NCBI GenBank assembly: GCA_902760865.1
Contig: CACWID010000004.1
Coordinates: forward strand, 103,609 to 167,608
Length of the DNA stretch: 64,000 bases
Source: an uncultured Bacteroidales bacterium
GTDB taxonomy: Bacteria > Bacteroidota > Bacteroidia > Bacteroidales > Muribaculaceae
Reading direction: 5' to 3'
Below, one piece after another: positions 6,046-14,645 of this stretch (its first letter is position 1; every line of letters begins with the position of its first letter). Under the pieces are notes generated by a model that saw only the letters and a list, made by a program, of their open reading frames with translations, made no database searches and was not told the origin of the DNA. The position numbers were made by a program, and so were the translations under genes.

Positions 6046-8928
6046 CTACTTGACCGCCTTGCGGGCCTGGGAGGGCGTCATGCCATAGTGCTGGCGGAAG
6101 ACGCGTGAGAAATAAGCCACATCCTGAAATCCGCATTGCTCCGAAATCGTGGTGATCAACACTTCGGGGGCACTGCTCTGCAGCAGGCGCATGGCCTTCT
6201 CCATGCGCAGTTGGATGATGTAGGCGGGCACATTCTTTCCCGTGAGGGTCTGCACCTTGTGGCGCAGCTGGCTCTCTCCCATCTTGAAAGTCCTGGCAAC
6301 CATGTCCAGGTCGATTTTTCCTCCGGCCTTGAACTGTTTCTCCACCTCTCGGGCAAAGTCATCCAGGAACCTGGAATCATCGACGGTCGTCACCACGGCC
6401 GGGAGCGTCGTTGTCCGGGGACGGCCAGAGGCGGCATAAGCGTCGCGCAGCATCTGGCGGTTCTCGATCAGCCGTACCACCCATGCGCGCAGTTCCTCAC
6501 TGACAAAAGGCTTCACCAGGTAGGCATCGGCTCCGGCCTCGATACCCCTCACACGGTCGGCATCGCTGTTGCGCGCGCTGAGCATGATGACGGGAATATC
6601 ACACAGCTGCTGCGAGCTGCGCAGCTTGCGGCACAGTTCCAGACCGCTCATGAGCGGCATTTTCACGTCACTGATGATGAGGTCGGGATGCAGTTCGCCG
6701 GCCTTTGCTAAGCCCTGCTCGCCATCGGTGGCATACTGCACATTATAGTCCTCGCCCAGGGCCTGTCCCACCATGCGGGCCACGTCGATGTGGTCCTCAA
6801 CGACCAGCACGACAGGCAGCCCCTCGCGGATGTCAGGACTGGGTTCCGACTTGTATTTGTCATAGTGCTGCGGCCTGTGCATCCTGCCGACCAGAGGCTC
6901 AATGATGTTGTCAAACCGCTGCTTCACGCCCTGGCCATGGCGGCAAGGTAGCTTCACAGTGAAGACCGAACCGCGATCCTTCATGCTGTCCACGGCGACC
7001 ACGCCGCCCAGGGCCATGGTCATGTCACGAACAACAGTCAGTCCGATGCCCACGCCCTCGACCCGTCCCTCGATGGCGGCACTGCGGTAGAAAGGCTCGA
7101 ACACATGGGGGAGGTCGTCCTTGCTGATGCCCAAGCCGTCGTCGGCGACACGGATGACGAACATGCCGTCATCGATGCGGGAGGTCACCGTGATTTTGCC
7201 GAATTCCTTGCCATAGTTGATGGCATTCTCTATCAGGCTGGATATGATGGTAGCGAGGTAGCGGGGAACAGTGTCGATGTCAACAATGCTCTCGCGCGGG
7301 GCGTAGGTCAGCTCGATGTGACGCGCCACACAACGGTCGCGGTAGGTCTCGAGCACCATGTGCATGAAGGCCACGGCATCACACTCGCGCCAGTCGAGCT
7401 CGGTGATGGCACTGCGCACACTACCCACCTCCAGGATGCGGTCCACCAGCGTGAGCAGGTTATTACCCTGACGCTCAATGATCTCGCAGTCTTCCTGATG
7501 CTTTCCAGAATAGAGGTTCTGCTCGGTGTCGGCCGACTTGCCGTCGCTCATGATGGCATCAATGGCGCCCATGATGGCCGTCAAGGGGGTGCGCAACTGG
7601 TGGACGACGTTGGTAAAGAACAGCGATCGGGTTTCCTCGACCTGGCGCATCAGCCGCTGGGTGCGCGCACGCACTCGCACGGCATAGACCAGCGCGGCGA
7701 TAATGACACCGGCCATGATCAGCAGCAGCAAGATGAGCATCCATTGTAAATTGCGGAACCGTTTCAGCTGGGAGATGTCGCGGCTGAGCACGTCCACCTC
7801 GCCAGTCATGCGGTGGTTCTGGAACTCGATGTGCTGGTTGCGCAGCTCATCACTCATCTGCCGGCCGTAGATGCTGTCGCGCAGCTCCGTGCTGCGCACA
7901 TAGTGCTTCAAGGCTTCCTCTGAGTTGCCTTGCTTCAAGGAGAGCTGATAATGGATAAGGTGGGCTTCGGCCTGATATTCCTTGCTGCCGATGCGTTGGG
8001 CCTCCACGTCTGCCTGGTCAAGGTATTCACGGGCGATTTCTTCCTCACCCAGCAGGATGTGGACATGCGACAAGGCCAGGCAAGCGTCGAGCCAATGCCA
8101 CTTGTCGCCCAATTCCTTCAGTTTGTCATAGGCGATGGTGTATTCCTCTACCGCATGCGAGAAACAGTTGTCGGCCTCATAGAGTTCGCCGAAGTGCAGG
8201 TGAGCGAGGGCCTCGCCTTTTCGATTCTTACACAATACATTGAATTCCAACGCCTTGCGCTGATAACACCAAGACGAATCAAGGTCTCCTAATTCACGCT
8301 TGACACGCCCCAGGGCGCCATAGTTGGCGGCAATGCCATGGTTGCGCCCCATCATCAGGTCATGATGCAGGGCGTCGCGGAACATGCTGTCGGCCAGTGT
8401 ATAGTTGTTCAGCTCCAGCTCGATGTTGCCGATACCGTTCAGGGCGCGCGCCACGGCGGTCTGCATCTCAACGCTGTTCTTGTCACTGTATCCGTCACAC
8501 AGTTTCAGCACCTTGAAGTAAGAGCCGTTGGCAAGGCTGAGGTCACCCAGGCGGCGGTAGTCCTCGCCCAGATTATAGAATGCCGTGGCCATCTCGACCG
8601 TGTCCCGGCATTTATCGGCCACGCTCAGCGAACGTTCGTGGACGTTGATGGCCTCGACAAAGCGGCCAGATTCACGCAGTTTGTTACCCTGATGCTTGAG
8701 CGCCAGCATCTCGCCCATGGCATCGTTCTGCTCGTGCGACTGGTTCACCAGGGCCTCGAGCGAGTCCACGCTGCCGATGTCGCCCATCACACTGTCGAGC
8801 TGGGCATGCCTCGAGTTATCGCCATGGCGGCCCGCCGCGCCGTGACGGCATGAAATCAGCGACAGCGCCATCAGCACCGCCACCAAGGCCAACACCGCCC
8901 AACGGGCGTCTCCACAGCAATTTCTCAT
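6046..8928 (-). CDS. Hybrid two-component regulator: TPR sensor, histidine kinase, receiver, AraC output
   Basis: The 960-aa protein is a one-polypeptide signalling system. The N-terminal hydrophobic segment ends in LISC27, so it is a lipoprotein-like or signal-anchor start. A TPR-rich sensor region (about 70-360) and a coiled linker follow, then a transmembrane helix (394-416). The kinase region has a HisKA domain with H443 (VVHQLRTPL) and a HATPase with N568, DDGLG and GVGIGL. The receiver domain (705-820) has D754 and K806, and an AraC/XylS double HTH (850-960) closes the protein. The usual Bacteroidota HTCS uses beta-propeller/Y_Y_Y sensors; here TPRs take that place. Its targets are unknown; the divergent neighbour at 9168 is the nearest candidate. 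Confidence 0.93.
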   Translation of the reverse strand: MRNCCGDARWAVLALVAVLMALSLISCRHGAAGRHGDNSRHAQLDSVMGDIGSVDSLEALVNQSHEQNDAMGEMLALKHQGNKLRESGRFVEAINVHERSLSVADKCRDTVEMATAFYNLGEDYRRLGDLSLANGSYFKVLKLCDGYSDKNSVEMQTAVARALNGIGNIELELNNYTLADSMFRDALHHDLMMGRNHGIAANYGALGRVKRELGDLDSSWCYQRKALEFNVLCKNRKGEALAHLHFGELYEADNCFSHAVEEYTIAYDKLKELGDKWHWLDACLALSHVHILLGEEEIAREYLDQADVEAQRIGSKEYQAEAHLIHYQLSLKQGNSEEALKHYVRSTELRDSIYGRQMSDELRNQHIEFQNHRMTGEVDVLSRDISQLKRFRNLQWMLILLLLIMAGVIIAALVYAVRVRARTQRLMRQVEETRSLFFTNVVHQLRTPLTAIMGAIDAIMSDGKSADTEQNLYSGKHQEDCEIIERQGNNLLTLVDRILEVGSVRSAITELDWRECDAVAFMHMVLETYRDRCVARHIELTYAPRESIVDIDTVPRYLATIISSLIENAINYGKEFGKITVTSRIDDGMFVIRVADDGLGISKDDLPHVFEPFYRSAAIEGRVEGVGIGLTVVRDMTMALGGVVAVDSMKDRGSVFTVKLPCRHGQGVKQRFDNIIEPLVGRMHRPQHYDKYKSEPSPDIREGLPVVLVVEDHIDVARMVGQALGEDYNVQYATDGEQGLAKAGELHPDLIISDVKMPLMSGLELCRKLRSSQQLCDIPVIMLSARNSDADRVRGIEAGADAYLVKPFVSEELRAWVVRLIENRQMLRDAYAASGRPRTTTLPAVVTTVDDSRFLDDFAREVEKQFKAGGKIDLDMVARTFKMGESQLRHKVQTLTGKNVPAYIIQLRMEKAMRLLQSSAPEVLITTISEQCGFQDVAYFSRVFRQHYGMTPSQARKAVK

Positions 8929-9167
8929 AAATCAAGCAATAACAAACACAAATGTGTTGCAAAAATAGAACAATTATTCTGTTCATTATAACATTTTTGT
9001 GTCAATTTTTTTGTAATCTGCCTTCTATGGCCATTTTACTTAAATACAAGAAGATACTGCCTACCGATAACAATAGTGCCTGTAAAAAACTTTTAAGGCC
9101 CCTGCGCCCAAAAAATCGCTGCCGATTGGCTTACGTGTCAATTAAAATGTCTAATTTTGCAATTTGT

Positions 9168-9716
9168 ATGGAACAGAAGAAGACCATCTATCAGCGAGCA
9201 GCCGACTGGGGCATCCCGTTCGGCCTGTATTTGGCATGTGCAGCCGTGGCATCCATCTTTGCCGACTGGTTTGCGCCGCTGAGCCTGATTTTCTTGGTCC
9301 TGTTGTTGGGCACACCGCTGGTGGCCTACTACTTCCAGCGCCGCAAGTTCATCGAGGACGACGGTTTCACCGAGTTTGCCGCCCTGTGGATGCTGGGCAT
9401 CCTGCTCTTCATCCTGGGTTCCATCATCGCCGGCTTCATTGTCTTTCTGATCCTGCAGTACATCAGGCCCGACTTCATGTATGACCAGGCACGTCAAGTC
9501 ATCGAGTCCTACAGCAAGATGCCGCAGATGAAAGACAGCGAGATTCTGCACGTGCTGCAGCGCATTGTCGATGAGCACCTCATGCCCACGCCCATCGAGA
9601 CGGTGTTCAACGCCTTCTGGTTCACCAGCTTCGGCGGCTCGGTGATCAGTGCGATTACCGCCCTGATAGCCCAGCGCCCGCTCAAGCGTCACTACAACGG
9701 CGGCCAGAGGCTGTAA
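9168..9716 (+). CDS. DUF4199 family membrane protein
   Basis: The 182-aa protein has four predicted hydrophobic helices (WGIPFGLYLACAAVASIF, LIFLVLLLGTPLVAYYF, LWMLGILLFILGSII and a C-terminal FTSFGGSVISAITALIA). This architecture and its place immediately before a GT2 glycosyltransferase are typical of DUF4199 in Bacteroidota. I start it at the ATG at 9168 (MEQKKTIYQRAADWG), because a TAATTTTG -7 box lies at 9152-9159. The longer frame upstream therefore includes promoter DNA. It heads the operon that runs to 13116. The biochemical role is unknown. Confidence 0.85.
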   Translation: MEQKKTIYQRAADWGIPFGLYLACAAVASIFADWFAPLSLIFLVLLLGTPLVAYYFQRRKFIEDDGFTEFAALWMLGILLFILGSIIAGFIVFLILQYIRPDFMYDQARQVIESYSKMPQMKDSEILHVLQRIVDEHLMPTPIETVFNAFWFTSFGGSVISAITALIAQRPLKRHYNGGQRL

Positions 9717-9776
9717 ACCCGATGATTATTTTATAATGAGATAAACTAAGCAACATATACACATTAGAGACATCAT

Positions 9777-10823
9777 ATGGACATTTCAGTAGTAGTTCCC
9801 CTGTATAACGAGGCCGAGTCGCTGCCCGAGCTGGCGCAGTGGATCGAGCGCGTCATGGACGAGCACGGTTTCTCCTACGAGGTGCTGTTCATCAACGACG
9901 GCAGCACTGACAACTCGTGGGACGTGATCCGCGACATCCACGACAGGAATCCCAGGATGAAGGGCATCGCCTTCCGCCGCAATTACGGCAAGTCTCCGGC
10001 GTTGAACACCGGATTTGAGCGCGCCCAGGGCGACGTGGTCATCACCATGGACGCCGACCTGCAGGACAGCCCCGACGAGATTCCCGAACTCTACCGCATG
10101 ATCAAGCAGGATGGCTATGACCTGGTCAGCGGGTGGAAGAAGAAACGCTACGACCCCCTGAGCAAGACCATCCCGACCAAGCTGTTCAATGCGACGGCAC
10201 GTCGCGTAAGCGGCATCCACAACCTGCACGACTTCAACTGCGGCCTGAAGGCCTATCGCCGCGAGGTGGTCAAGCACATCGAGGTCTATGGCGACATGCA
10301 CCGTTATGTCCCCTACCTGGCCAAGATTGCCGGCTTCACCCGCATCGGCGAGAAAGAGGTACACCACCAGGCGCGCAAGTACGGCACGACCAAGTTCGGT
10401 CTTGACCGCTTTGTCAACGGCTATCTGGACCTGCTGACGCTGTGGTTCCAGGCCAAGTTCGGTGTCAAGCCGATGCACTTCTTCGGTCTGCTCGGCAGCC
10501 TGATGTTCCTGCTCGGTTTCATTGCCGTAATCGTCGTGGGCGCCCTCAAGCTCTACCACATGCACAGCGGCCACAGCTACACATTGGTCACCAATTCGCC
10601 CTACTTCTACCTGGCCCTCACGATGATGATCCTGGGTACACAACTCTTCATGACGGGTTTCCTGGGCGAGCTCATCATCCGTCACAGCAACGACCGCAAC
10701 CACTACGAGATCGGTGACGAGATTATCGGCGACCAGACCGCCTTGCCCGCCCGTCAGCACAGCAACGGACTGCCCGAGGCCAAGAAGGAGAAACAGACCA
10801 TCACCCTCGACGTCGAGCAATGA
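9777..10823 (+). CDS. GT2 family glycosyltransferase, DPM1/ArnC-like, membrane anchored
   Basis: The 348-aa protein opens with a GT-A domain (MDISVVVPLYNEAESLPEL). It carries the nucleotide-sugar/metal motif TMDADLQDSP (D92, D94) and the downstream Q/RxxRW-like region HHQARKYGTTKFG. Two C-terminal transmembrane helices follow (about 232-255 and 272-297). This is the layout of polyprenyl-phosphate sugar transferases such as DPM1, GtrB and ArnC, so it probably loads a hexose or aminosugar onto undecaprenyl phosphate at the inner face of the membrane. The C-terminal 40 residues are polar. It overlaps the next gene by ATGA. Confidence 0.92.
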   Translation: MDISVVVPLYNEAESLPELAQWIERVMDEHGFSYEVLFINDGSTDNSWDVIRDIHDRNPRMKGIAFRRNYGKSPALNTGFERAQGDVVITMDADLQDSPDEIPELYRMIKQDGYDLVSGWKKKRYDPLSKTIPTKLFNATARRVSGIHNLHDFNCGLKAYRREVVKHIEVYGDMHRYVPYLAKIAGFTRIGEKEVHHQARKYGTTKFGLDRFVNGYLDLLTLWFQAKFGVKPMHFFGLLGSLMFLLGFIAVIVVGALKLYHMHSGHSYTLVTNSPYFYLALTMMILGTQLFMTGFLGELIIRHSNDRNHYEIGDEIIGDQTALPARQHSNGLPEAKKEKQTITLDVEQ

Positions 10824-11314
10824 AACTCCCCTGCCGCATAGCAGCCATCGCCATGCTGGCGCTCACCCTGGGCGCCGCCATGGTCGCGTGCAACGACACC
10901 AGCTGTTATGAGAACGGCAGCAGCCTGCCGCTGGCCGCCCTCTACGTGGGGAACAGCCAGCAGACCATCGGCGGGATCACCGTCATGGGCATCGGCGCTC
11001 CCGGCGACAGCCTGATCCTCGATTCGGCGACGGTCAAAGAGGTGTACCTGCCCCTGCGTGCAAGCGTCACGACCACCAGTTATGAGTTGCGCCGCTGGTT
11101 CGTCAACGGCACTGACAGGGTCTGCTATCGCGACACCATCACATTTGACTATCAGCCGATTGAGTATTTCCACTCCATCGAGTGCGGCGCCATGTTCAAC
11201 TTCCAGGTCAACCGCGTGAACCACACCAGCCATGTCATCGACTCGGTTGTCGTGCTCACTCCGCTCATCACCAACAAGCGCACCCCCGCCCTGCGCATAC
11301 ACTTCGCCCGATGA
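10820..11314 (+). CDS. DUF6452-like envelope lipoprotein
   Basis: The 164-aa protein has a lipoprotein signal ending at MVAC24. The mature part is rich in beta strands and has the start CNDTSCYENGSSLPLAALY, recalling DUF6452, a Bacteroidales family usually next to DUF6048. The start ATG overlaps the stop of the glycosyltransferase and its own stop overlaps the next start, so translation is probably coupled. It is likely attached to the outer membrane, periplasmic side. Function is unknown; co-conservation with the next gene suggests joint action in the envelope. Confidence 0.8.
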   Translation: MKLPCRIAAIAMLALTLGAAMVACNDTSCYENGSSLPLAALYVGNSQQTIGGITVMGIGAPGDSLILDSATVKEVYLPLRASVTTTSYELRRWFVNGTDRVCYRDTITFDYQPIEYFHSIECGAMFNFQVNRVNHTSHVIDSVVVLTPLITNKRTPALRIHFAR

Positions 11315-12195
11315 ACAGCCGCTACACATACCTGCTCAATGACATCAAGGGGACAGTTCTCTTGATGGCATTTTGCCTGTTCGTCGTCTTCTCGGCCGGA
11401 GCGCAACAACCTGACAAACGGCACGTTACTCCCGTCAAGCCGGAGACCAACCAGGTGAAGCCGCCGCCCAAGGGCACCGATGAGAAGATCATCCAGCAAT
11501 ACATCTCCGGTGACAGCGCGGCAGCCGTCGCCGAGGCCCGCCGCGACTCGCTGCGACGCATCTATAAGCACTACCCGCTGCTGACCGACCTGTCCGTCGG
11601 CGTGAACCTGATCGAACCGCTGTTCATGGCCTTCGGGCAGACCTATGCCAGCGTTGACGTCAATGCCACGCTCAACATGTGGAACCGCATCCAGCCCACC
11701 TTGGAGTTGGGACTGGGTTGGGCCAAGTCCACGCCCGACGACATGAACTTCACCTACCACGGCAAGCCCTCCCCCTATGTCAAGGTCGGCGCCAATTACA
11801 ATTTCCTGTTCAAGAATTCGCCCGACTATCAGGCACTGCTGGGTATCAGACTGGGTTACAGCAACTTCGGCTACGACATCACCGACGTGACCTACCGCTC
11901 TTCCTACTGGGACGAATACATCAACTATGACATCCGCGGCGAGCGCTCCCACGCACTGTGGGGCGAAGCCTGCGTTGGCCTCAAGGTCAAACTTTTTGAC
12001 CGGCTCTCGATGGGGTGGATGATTCGCTACCACGGCATCTTCAACTACGGCAAAAACGCCAGCTCAAAACCCTGGTTCATACCGGGTTATGGCCCGCGCA
12101 GCAGCTCGTTGGGGCTCTCGCTGAGCATCTCCTACACCCTGCCCCTCCACCGCGAGGAAGCAGACATTACCACAGAACCTGTCAGAGAGCGATAA
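11311..12195 (+). CDS. DUF6048-like outer-membrane beta-barrel protein
   Basis: I place the start at the ATG overlapping the previous stop (ATGA at 11311). It gives MNSRYTYLLNDIKGTVLLMAFCLFVVFSAGAQ, a signal peptide, and a mature protein of about 260 aa. A proline/lysine-rich segment is followed by repeated amphipathic strands ending in aromatic residues (SVDVNATLNMW, LELGLGWAKS, VGANYNFLF, LGIRLGYSNFGYD, LSISYTL). This pattern fits a small outer-membrane beta-barrel. The order DUF6452-DUF6048 is a recurrent Bacteroidales pair. The frame is open further upstream inside the preceding gene, but that extension has no signal. Confidence 0.8.
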   Translation: MNSRYTYLLNDIKGTVLLMAFCLFVVFSAGAQQPDKRHVTPVKPETNQVKPPPKGTDEKIIQQYISGDSAAAVAEARRDSLRRIYKHYPLLTDLSVGVNLIEPLFMAFGQTYASVDVNATLNMWNRIQPTLELGLGWAKSTPDDMNFTYHGKPSPYVKVGANYNFLFKNSPDYQALLGIRLGYSNFGYDITDVTYRSSYWDEYINYDIRGERSHALWGEACVGLKVKLFDRLSMGWMIRYHGIFNYGKNASSKPWFIPGYGPRSSSLGLSLSISYTLPLHREEADITTEPVRER

Positions 12196-12199
12196 CACC

Positions 12200-12337
12200 A
12201 TGATCATCAGACCGATAAAGAAACCGCGACCCGGCGGCAGGGCACCACGCATCACGCCTCCCTCCCGTGAGGGCTGGTACAAGCGATTCAGGCAGCTGGC
12301 AGCCCTTGCCGGCAAGCAGCTCAGAGTCAAGCCATGA
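12200..12337 (+). CDS. 45-aa basic small protein, translationally coupled
   Basis: An ATG 4 nt after the preceding stop opens a frame of 45 codons: MIIRPIKKPRPGGRAPRITP, then a basic stretch containing WYKRF and ending LRVKP. Its stop overlaps the start of the next gene as ATGA. The arrangement matches every other junction in this operon. It is strongly Arg/Lys/Pro-rich with no hydrophobic segment long enough for a membrane helix. I do not recognise a family. It could be a real small protein or merely a coupling leader for the next gene. Confidence 0.5.
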   Translation: MIIRPIKKPRPGGRAPRITPPSREGWYKRFRQLAALAGKQLRVKP

Positions 12338-13116
12338 GGATCGCGCTACGCCATCTGCCCTTGTTGATGCTCACCGCAGCGTTGCTGCTGGGAGTCATCT
12401 CGTGCGGCAAGGACGAGCCCCGCACGCAGCGGCACGATACCAGCAACCACTCTACACCCGCCGACACTACCCACAGCAGCGACACCACCGGACACCACAG
12501 CAACGACACCACCGGAAACCACGGCAACGACAGCACTCCACCGCCCCATGTCTCCATCACGATCAACGCCCCGCGCGACTACGGCTACATGGGCCAGACC
12601 ATGCAGCTGACAGCCGTCACGACCGGCAGCACCGACGCCGTGACATGGCGCTCGACACGCACAACCGTCGCCACCGTAGATGCCAGCGGACTGGTCCAGT
12701 TCAACAATGCGCTGCAGGACAGCTCCACGACAATCATCGCCACGGCCGGAGCCGCATGCGACAGCATCACGCTGACCAACCGCTGCTGGAGCGTGGCCGC
12801 ATGGAGCGGCGGCAGTTGGGCCACGCCACCCTACCTCACCGTCCATTCTGGAGACACCATCATCCTGACCATCGTGGACAGCAAGGGCCGGCCCGTCAAC
12901 GACGGCGGCTTCAATGCCGGGGCCTGCCAGTGGACAGCCAGCAGCCGCAACGCCGACGTGACAACCGCCCTCACCGCGATTGGCACGCCCGAATCCGACA
13001 GCAGTCAGCGCCGATGGCTCGTTGCCGGCGACGCCCCTGCCGGAGCCATCATTACCGTCATAGCTCAGCACGGCGATGCGGCAGCGTCCATCACATGTGC
13101 CATCGCTACACATTGA
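12334..13116 (+). CDS. Ig-like (BIG2-type) surface lipoprotein with His/Asp/Thr-rich linker
   Basis: The 260-aa protein has a lipoprotein signal with lipobox VISC24. Residues about 30-70 form a low-complexity linker built of repeated DTT/H/N/S units (HDTS, DTTHSSDTTGHH, NDTTGNHGND). The rest holds Ig-like beta-sandwich segments: 'MQLTAVTTGSTDAVTWRST' followed by 'VATVDASGLV' is characteristic of BIG2-type domains. It is the last gene of the operon, probably surface displayed, ligand unknown. Confidence 0.8.
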   Translation: MRIALRHLPLLMLTAALLLGVISCGKDEPRTQRHDTSNHSTPADTTHSSDTTGHHSNDTTGNHGNDSTPPPHVSITINAPRDYGYMGQTMQLTAVTTGSTDAVTWRSTRTTVATVDASGLVQFNNALQDSSTTIIATAGAACDSITLTNRCWSVAAWSGGSWATPPYLTVHSGDTIILTIVDSKGRPVNDGGFNAGACQWTASSRNADVTTALTAIGTPESDSSQRRWLVAGDAPAGAIITVIAQHGDAAASITCAIATH

Positions 13117-13119
13117 CTT

Positions 13120-13140
13120 ATTGACATACGTCAATTTTCT
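13120..13140 (+). terminator. Short hairpin terminator after the envelope operon
   Basis: ATTGAC-ATAC-GTCAAT at 13120-13135 is followed by TTTTCT. The stem is only 6 bp, so this is a weak call. Confidence 0.4.
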
Positions 13141-13181
13141 CGGGTGTTTTGCGATTTTTTTGCCGATTTTTCAAAAAAATT

Positions 13182-13211
13182 TTGCCAGTTCAAAAAAAGT
13201 TCGTAATATTG
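13182..13211 (+). promoter_or_regulatory. Promoter of the 13394 gene
   Basis: TTG at 13182-13184, 19 nt, TAATATTG at 13204-13211. It implies a long AT-rich 5' leader of about 175 nt before the start codon; I see no strong hairpin in it. Confidence 0.65.
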
Positions 13212-13393
13212 TAGTCTGAAAAGCGGGAAAAAGCACGCATTTTATACGCAATTTTCTGATTTTCATAATTTTATGGATATTTTATGCCTCATAACGACAT
13301 TATGTGTTGTGCGGCTGTAAACCCAAAGAAACAAAAACAAAAAAACAAAAAATATTAATTAACATTATTACTAACAATTTAACGCAATTATCT

Positions 13394-14368
13394 ATGAAGA
13401 TTAAAAATTTACTTCTCTTTGCGGCTGCTGCATCAGTTGGCTTCTCCGCCTTCGCTGATGACCTGTCGAATGGTGAGTTGGCATTCCTGAATGACGGCAC
13501 CCCCGCCATGGTTGGACAGACCACCAATGACCACTTGTTTGTTCGCAATGACTACAGCGACACGGGTGACATGATGACCTACACCAATAAGGTTACCTTC
13601 AAGGCCGGTACCCCCCAAGTTGTTAAGTTCTGGCTTGATGACGACGAGATCTATCAGAACGAGAAGGTACAGGCTCTGCCCCCGACGCTGATTCAGGACG
13701 ATGGCGAAGCTTACAAGGAGATTACTTACAACTCGCTGCAGTGCGACCTGTATTTGCCCACCAGCATCAGAATGATCAAGTCTGAGAATGATGATGGTGA
13801 CGAGATTGACCACCTCCAGGGTCCCCGTATGCCGAACACCGCTATCTTCAACTTCTCGATTGGTGGCACCAAGGTGGTTGACGGTATTGAGTACAACGTT
13901 TACACCATCCTGATTTCTAACCAGAAGAACAACGGTACCCACTTCTCGTCAAAGAACGCTAGGAGCTATCAGAACAATGGCGCCCTGAAGAAGGACGACG
14001 CCGAGCTGTTCAGCATCTTCCTGCAGAACGACAACCAGGCTGAGGTTGAAGGTCACCTGGCCGACATGATTATCGCTAACCAGGAGTTTGGTATGCGTGA
14101 GCCCCTCATCGCAGGTTGGGATCCCAACGACTATCGCTTCATCTATGGTGAGGGCGGTAACAACGAGACCCAGCGCTTCCAGTACTACAACCGCGTAGCC
14201 CTGTATGGCAGCGTTAACGTAGTAGAGAACCTGGCCCAGAAGACCATCAACAGCGTGAAGTACTACAATGTTGCTGGTATGGAGAGCAACGAGCCCTTCG
14301 ACGGTGTTAACATCAAGGTGACCACCTACAACGATGGTACCACCAGCACCTGCAAGGTGATCAAGTAA
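13394..14368 (+). CDS. Secreted protein with T9SS-like tail, unknown function
   Basis: The 324-aa protein starts at MKIKNLLLFAAAASVGFSAFAD, a signal peptide; the frame opens further upstream but that part lies in the leader. The body is beta-rich and polar (GELAFLNDGTPAMVGQTTNDHL, VTFKAGTPQVVKFWLDDD). The last 45 residues (INSVKYYNVAGMESNEPF...KVIK) match the C-terminal tail of the genes ending at 1495, 3675 and 38300. I infer export and surface attachment or release. The body shares no obvious module with the other family members. A strong terminator follows. Confidence 0.8.
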   Translation: MKIKNLLLFAAAASVGFSAFADDLSNGELAFLNDGTPAMVGQTTNDHLFVRNDYSDTGDMMTYTNKVTFKAGTPQVVKFWLDDDEIYQNEKVQALPPTLIQDDGEAYKEITYNSLQCDLYLPTSIRMIKSENDDGDEIDHLQGPRMPNTAIFNFSIGGTKVVDGIEYNVYTILISNQKNNGTHFSSKNARSYQNNGALKKDDAELFSIFLQNDNQAEVEGHLADMIIANQEFGMREPLIAGWDPNDYRFIYGEGGNNETQRFQYYNRVALYGSVNVVENLAQKTINSVKYYNVAGMESNEPFDGVNIKVTTYNDGTTSTCKVIK

Positions 14369-14390
14369 GATATCCCTTACATTTTATAAC

Positions 14391-14427
14391 AAAAGAAACC
14401 GCGAGCATCTGCCCGCGGTTTCTTTTG
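14391..14427 (+). terminator. Rho-independent terminator of the 13394 gene
   Basis: AAAAGAAACCGCG ... CGCGGTTTCTTTT: a perfect 13-bp stem with a 10-nt loop ending in a T-run. Confidence 0.9.
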
Positions 14428-14479
14428 TATTTACGGTTCTGCCCAACGTAAACATCTTCGGCAAATGATAGCGCCAGCA

Positions 14480-14597
14480 ACTCCCCCTCTAAGAAGAGGG
14501 GGCTGGGGGGCGTTGATGCTACCGATGACGTTTGTTTGTCGCTGTAGCACGATCGCCCCCGCCCTGACGGGCTCCCCTCTTAGCCAAGAGAGGGAGT
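14480..14597 (+). repeat. Interspersed hairpin-rich repeat, copy A (MITE/REP-like)
   Basis: The element holds hairpins CCCCCTCT/AGAGGGGG (14483-14502), GCCC-TGAC-GGGC, and CCTCTT/AAGAGAGG at the right end. The central 'GGCGTTGATGCTACCGATGA' stretch and the following GTTTGTT.GTCGC.GTAGCAC recur in inverted orientation at 52674-52774. The two copies differ at scattered positions, so it is a genuine dispersed repeat. It lies between the terminator at 14427 and the 3' end of the terminase gene. Confidence 0.75.
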
Positions 14598-14645
14598 ATT
14601 TGAATATCAGCACGTTAGATTCATCGAATGGACATTGTGCGCACG

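Noticed and set aside
8952-9167. N-terminal extension of the DUF4199 gene to 8952
   Set aside because: A TAATTTTG box just before 9168 and the family's usual start argue for the shorter protein; the extension has no homology-like features.
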